41,716 nt of DNA, taken from the NCBI GenBank assembly GCA_026706075.1, contig JAPOZM010000027.1, positions 1 through 41,716 of the forward strand, in the 5' to 3' direction. The DNA comes from Gemmatimonadaceae bacterium. Its GTDB lineage: Bacteria > Latescibacterota > UBA2968 > UBA8231. Shown here piece after piece: positions 40,134 through 41,716 of this stretch. A program made the translations under genes and the position numbers. Positions within the stretch are counted from its first letter, which is position 1. Every line of letters starts with the position of its first letter. A model generated the notes under the pieces. That model searched no databases, was not told where the DNA came from, and saw nothing but the letters and a program-made list of their open reading frames with translations.

Positions 40134-41114
40134 TCAGTCCTCGTCGGTCACCGACTGGATCATCGCCTGGATGTAGCCGAACTCGTAGGCCCAGGCCTGG
40201 TAGGCGTCGGAGTCGGGATGGCCGGGGGCGTGGTCGGGCACGACCATGTGCGGGTAGCCCACTTCCTGCAGGGCGCGGATGTTGCGGTGCATGCTCATGA
40301 CACCCTCGTCCGGCCACACCTCCTGGAACTTGTTGCGCCCCCCGACGATGTTGCGGAAGTGGCAGAGGAAGATCTTGTTGCGCGATCCGAAGTAGCGGAT
40401 GATCTCGGGCACCTCGTTGCGCGGGTCGGTGGAGGCCTCGGCCATGCAGCCCAGGCAGAGGTTGACGCCGTGGTAGTCGCTCTCGCAGATGGTGATGAAG
40501 CGCCGGAAGCCCTCGGGGCCGCCGAGGACGCGGTCGACGCCCTTGAAGCCCGCCGGCAGCCACGGGTCGCAGGGGTGGCAGGCCATGCGCACCTTGCACT
40601 CCTCGGCCACCGGTACGACCCGCTCCAGGTAGTAGGTGATGCGCTCCCAGTTCTGCTCCGCCGTGAGCGGCTCGTCGTAGCGGGGCGAGTCGTCGGCCTT
40701 CTCCAGGTCCCAGGTGCTGTACCGCGAGTTGCCCCGCCCGAGGGGGACCGACTCGGTGCGCTGGTTCTCCATCTCGCACAGGAAGTACTTCACCGCCGGG
40801 ATGCCGGCTTCCGCCGCCTGGCGGATCATGTTGCAGACCAGGTCGATCTCCTTGTCCCCCTCGTCGTACCGGCCGCGCATGTAGTGGGGGGTGCTGCAGC
40901 CGTCGACACCGAGGGAGTGGACGGGGATCGCCACCATCTCCATGTCGACGCCGAAACGCTCGCACCTCTCCTTCTTCTCGATCAGCTCCTTCACGTCCCA
41001 CCCGTACTCGCGATGGAAGGTGATGTTGTTCTCGTTCTTGGCGGTCACGCCGTGGCGGGCGAGGAACTCCAGATCGTGATCGCTGGTGCTGAACTGCTGG
41101 GTGCCGACGTGCAT
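40134..41114 (-). CDS. Mannonate dehydratase family protein (UxuA-like)
   Basis: A 326-residue TIM-barrel metalloenzyme of the UxuA type, which dehydrates D-mannonate to 2-keto-3-deoxygluconate. Family segments are KYFLCEMENQRT, MACHPCDPWLPAGFKGVDRVLGG, GVNLCLGCMAEAS, LCHFRNIVGG with metal Cys and His, and VPDHAPGHP with His and Asp. It is slightly shorter than enterobacterial UxuA. The usual HPDDPP is HPCDPW here, so the exact sugar acid may differ. It is convergent to the pantoate-kinase operon and divergent from the last gene. Confidence 0.8.
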   Translation of the reverse strand: MHVGTQQFSTSDHDLEFLARHGVTAKNENNITFHREYGWDVKELIEKKERCERFGVDMEMVAIPVHSLGVDGCSTPHYMRGRYDEGDKEIDLVCNMIRQAAEAGIPAVKYFLCEMENQRTESVPLGRGNSRYSTWDLEKADDSPRYDEPLTAEQNWERITYYLERVVPVAEECKVRMACHPCDPWLPAGFKGVDRVLGGPEGFRRFITICESDYHGVNLCLGCMAEASTDPRNEVPEIIRYFGSRNKIFLCHFRNIVGGRNKFQEVWPDEGVMSMHRNIRALQEVGYPHMVVPDHAPGHPDSDAYQAWAYEFGYIQAMIQSVTDED

Positions 41115-41190
41115 CTCCGCGCTCCTTGCATCGGGTTCGGTATCCGGTCGCCGTGCAGCATAGCCGGCCGGCGGAGGGCCGGCAACCCGC

Positions 41191-41220
41191 TTGACGCCCG
41201 AAACGGGGCCGCCCTATATC
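41191..41220 (+). promoter_or_regulatory. Sigma70-like promoter for the last gene
   Basis: TTGACG (41191-41196) and TATATC (41215-41220) are 18 bp apart. A seven-base palindrome, GCCGGCC with GGCCGGC (41163-41183), lies just upstream in the 164-bp divergent spacer. The predicted leader to ATG 41279 is about 50 bases. Confidence 0.5.
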
Positions 41221-41278
41221 TCCGCCCCTCTCAACCCCTTACAGGGCCTCCCCTCACGGCCCGCATGGAGGAACGAAC

Positions 41279-41716
41279 ATGGGTACGATTCCACTGATCA
41301 GCTCGGACCTGGCCGGCCCCCTCGGAGCGATCCACCTGCCGAGGCTGTGGTCGAAGGTGCTGCTGAGCGCCAGGGGCCAGCTCGAGGATGGGTACGACGA
41401 GTGCGGCCAGGGCTTCGACCAGATGGTCCTCGACGGCCTCGGCATCGACCGCGACTCGGCCGTGGGTTACATCAAGTCCAACCTGCCCACCTATGCCCAG
41501 TTCGAGGCCTGGGTGGTGCAGCAGCGGGGCGGCAGCATCCCCCAGGGGGAGATCGACGCATCCAACGCCGCCATCCGCGGGTACGACCACGACGACGACA
41601 CCCGGGGCTCGATCCTGTCCGCCGCCGGCGTCGCCGACGACGGCTCGATCCTGGACGCGGTGAACCTCAACAACCTGGACGACTGGACGGAGATGCACGC
41701 CGCCGTCACCGGCTGA
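41279..41716 (+). CDS. DUF5069-like protein
   Basis: A 145-residue cytosolic protein ending exactly at the window edge with a TGA. The segment GAIHLPRLWSKVLLSARGQL, then FDQMVLDGLGID and YAQFEAWV, resembles DUF5069 proteins; no function is known for them. GGAGG precedes the ATG by eight bases. It has its own promoter candidate and looks monocistronic. Acidic composition (GYDHDDDTRG) is typical of soluble proteins. Confidence 0.72.
   Translation: MGTIPLISSDLAGPLGAIHLPRLWSKVLLSARGQLEDGYDECGQGFDQMVLDGLGIDRDSAVGYIKSNLPTYAQFEAWVVQQRGGSIPQGEIDASNAAIRGYDHDDDTRGSILSAAGVADDGSILDAVNLNNLDDWTEMHAAVTG

Overview
The window is GC-rich bacterial chromosome, densely packed with metabolic genes that often overlap by 4 bp (ATGA, GTGA or TTGA). 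One exported protein ends in a FlgD-like or type IX-like tail with an NYPNPFN motif. That tail, the many Gfo/Idh/MocA-like, M20, enolase-superfamily and TIM-barrel sugar-enzyme genes, and the lack of recognisable housekeeping genes suggest an uncultured FCB-group bacterium; a Latescibacterota-like genome is my guess. This placement is inference, since no rRNA or marker gene is present.

Layout. 1-2444 (minus): a partial periplasmic binding protein and an ArgE/DapE-like M20 hydrolase. 2529-8445 (plus): a tight sugar-type operon with an Ldh2-type dehydrogenase, a Gfo/Idh/MocA protein, two related TIM-barrel hydrolase-like proteins and an AAC(3)-fold acetyltransferase. 8504-10588: an exported YWTD beta-propeller of lower GC. 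10618-15345: a decayed enolase-superfamily copy, an AAA/DUF4143 ATPase, an intact enolase-superfamily gene and a third TIM-barrel paralogue. 15413-19317: an M20 hydrolase, an APH-fold kinase and two extended SDR proteins. 19622-27161: a 1590-residue fusion of an M28-like domain to an FtsX-like permease, then an OPT-like transporter, separated by three consecutive hairpins. 27181-31536: an accessory island with a putative abortive-infection gene, MNT/HEPN toxin-antitoxin modules interleaved with whole and broken aldo/keto reductase copies, and an exported ankyrin protein.

31730-40112 is the most striking part: eight genes in one strand with tiny gaps or overlaps. They encode a ComA-like phosphosulfolactate synthase, a HAD phosphatase, an archaeal-type pantoate kinase, an archaeal-type phosphopantothenate synthetase, a D-2-hydroxyacid dehydrogenase, an HpcH/HpaI aldolase, a Ser/Thr dehydratase-like PLP enzyme and a CehA/McbA-type PHP metallohydrolase. 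The pantoate kinase and phosphopantothenate synthetase belong to the archaeal CoA route, and their neighbours could make and reduce a 4-hydroxy-2-oxoacid. The operon may therefore be an alternative phosphopantothenate route or a pathway to a pantothenate-like or sulfonated amide. The window closes with a UxuA-family gene on the minus strand and a DUF5069-like gene on the plus strand.

Two separate loci (10.6-13.7 kb and 28.4-30.6 kb) show the same pattern: an accessory gene lies between an intact metabolic gene and broken copies of that gene. I saw no tRNA, rRNA, CRISPR array or transposase gene.
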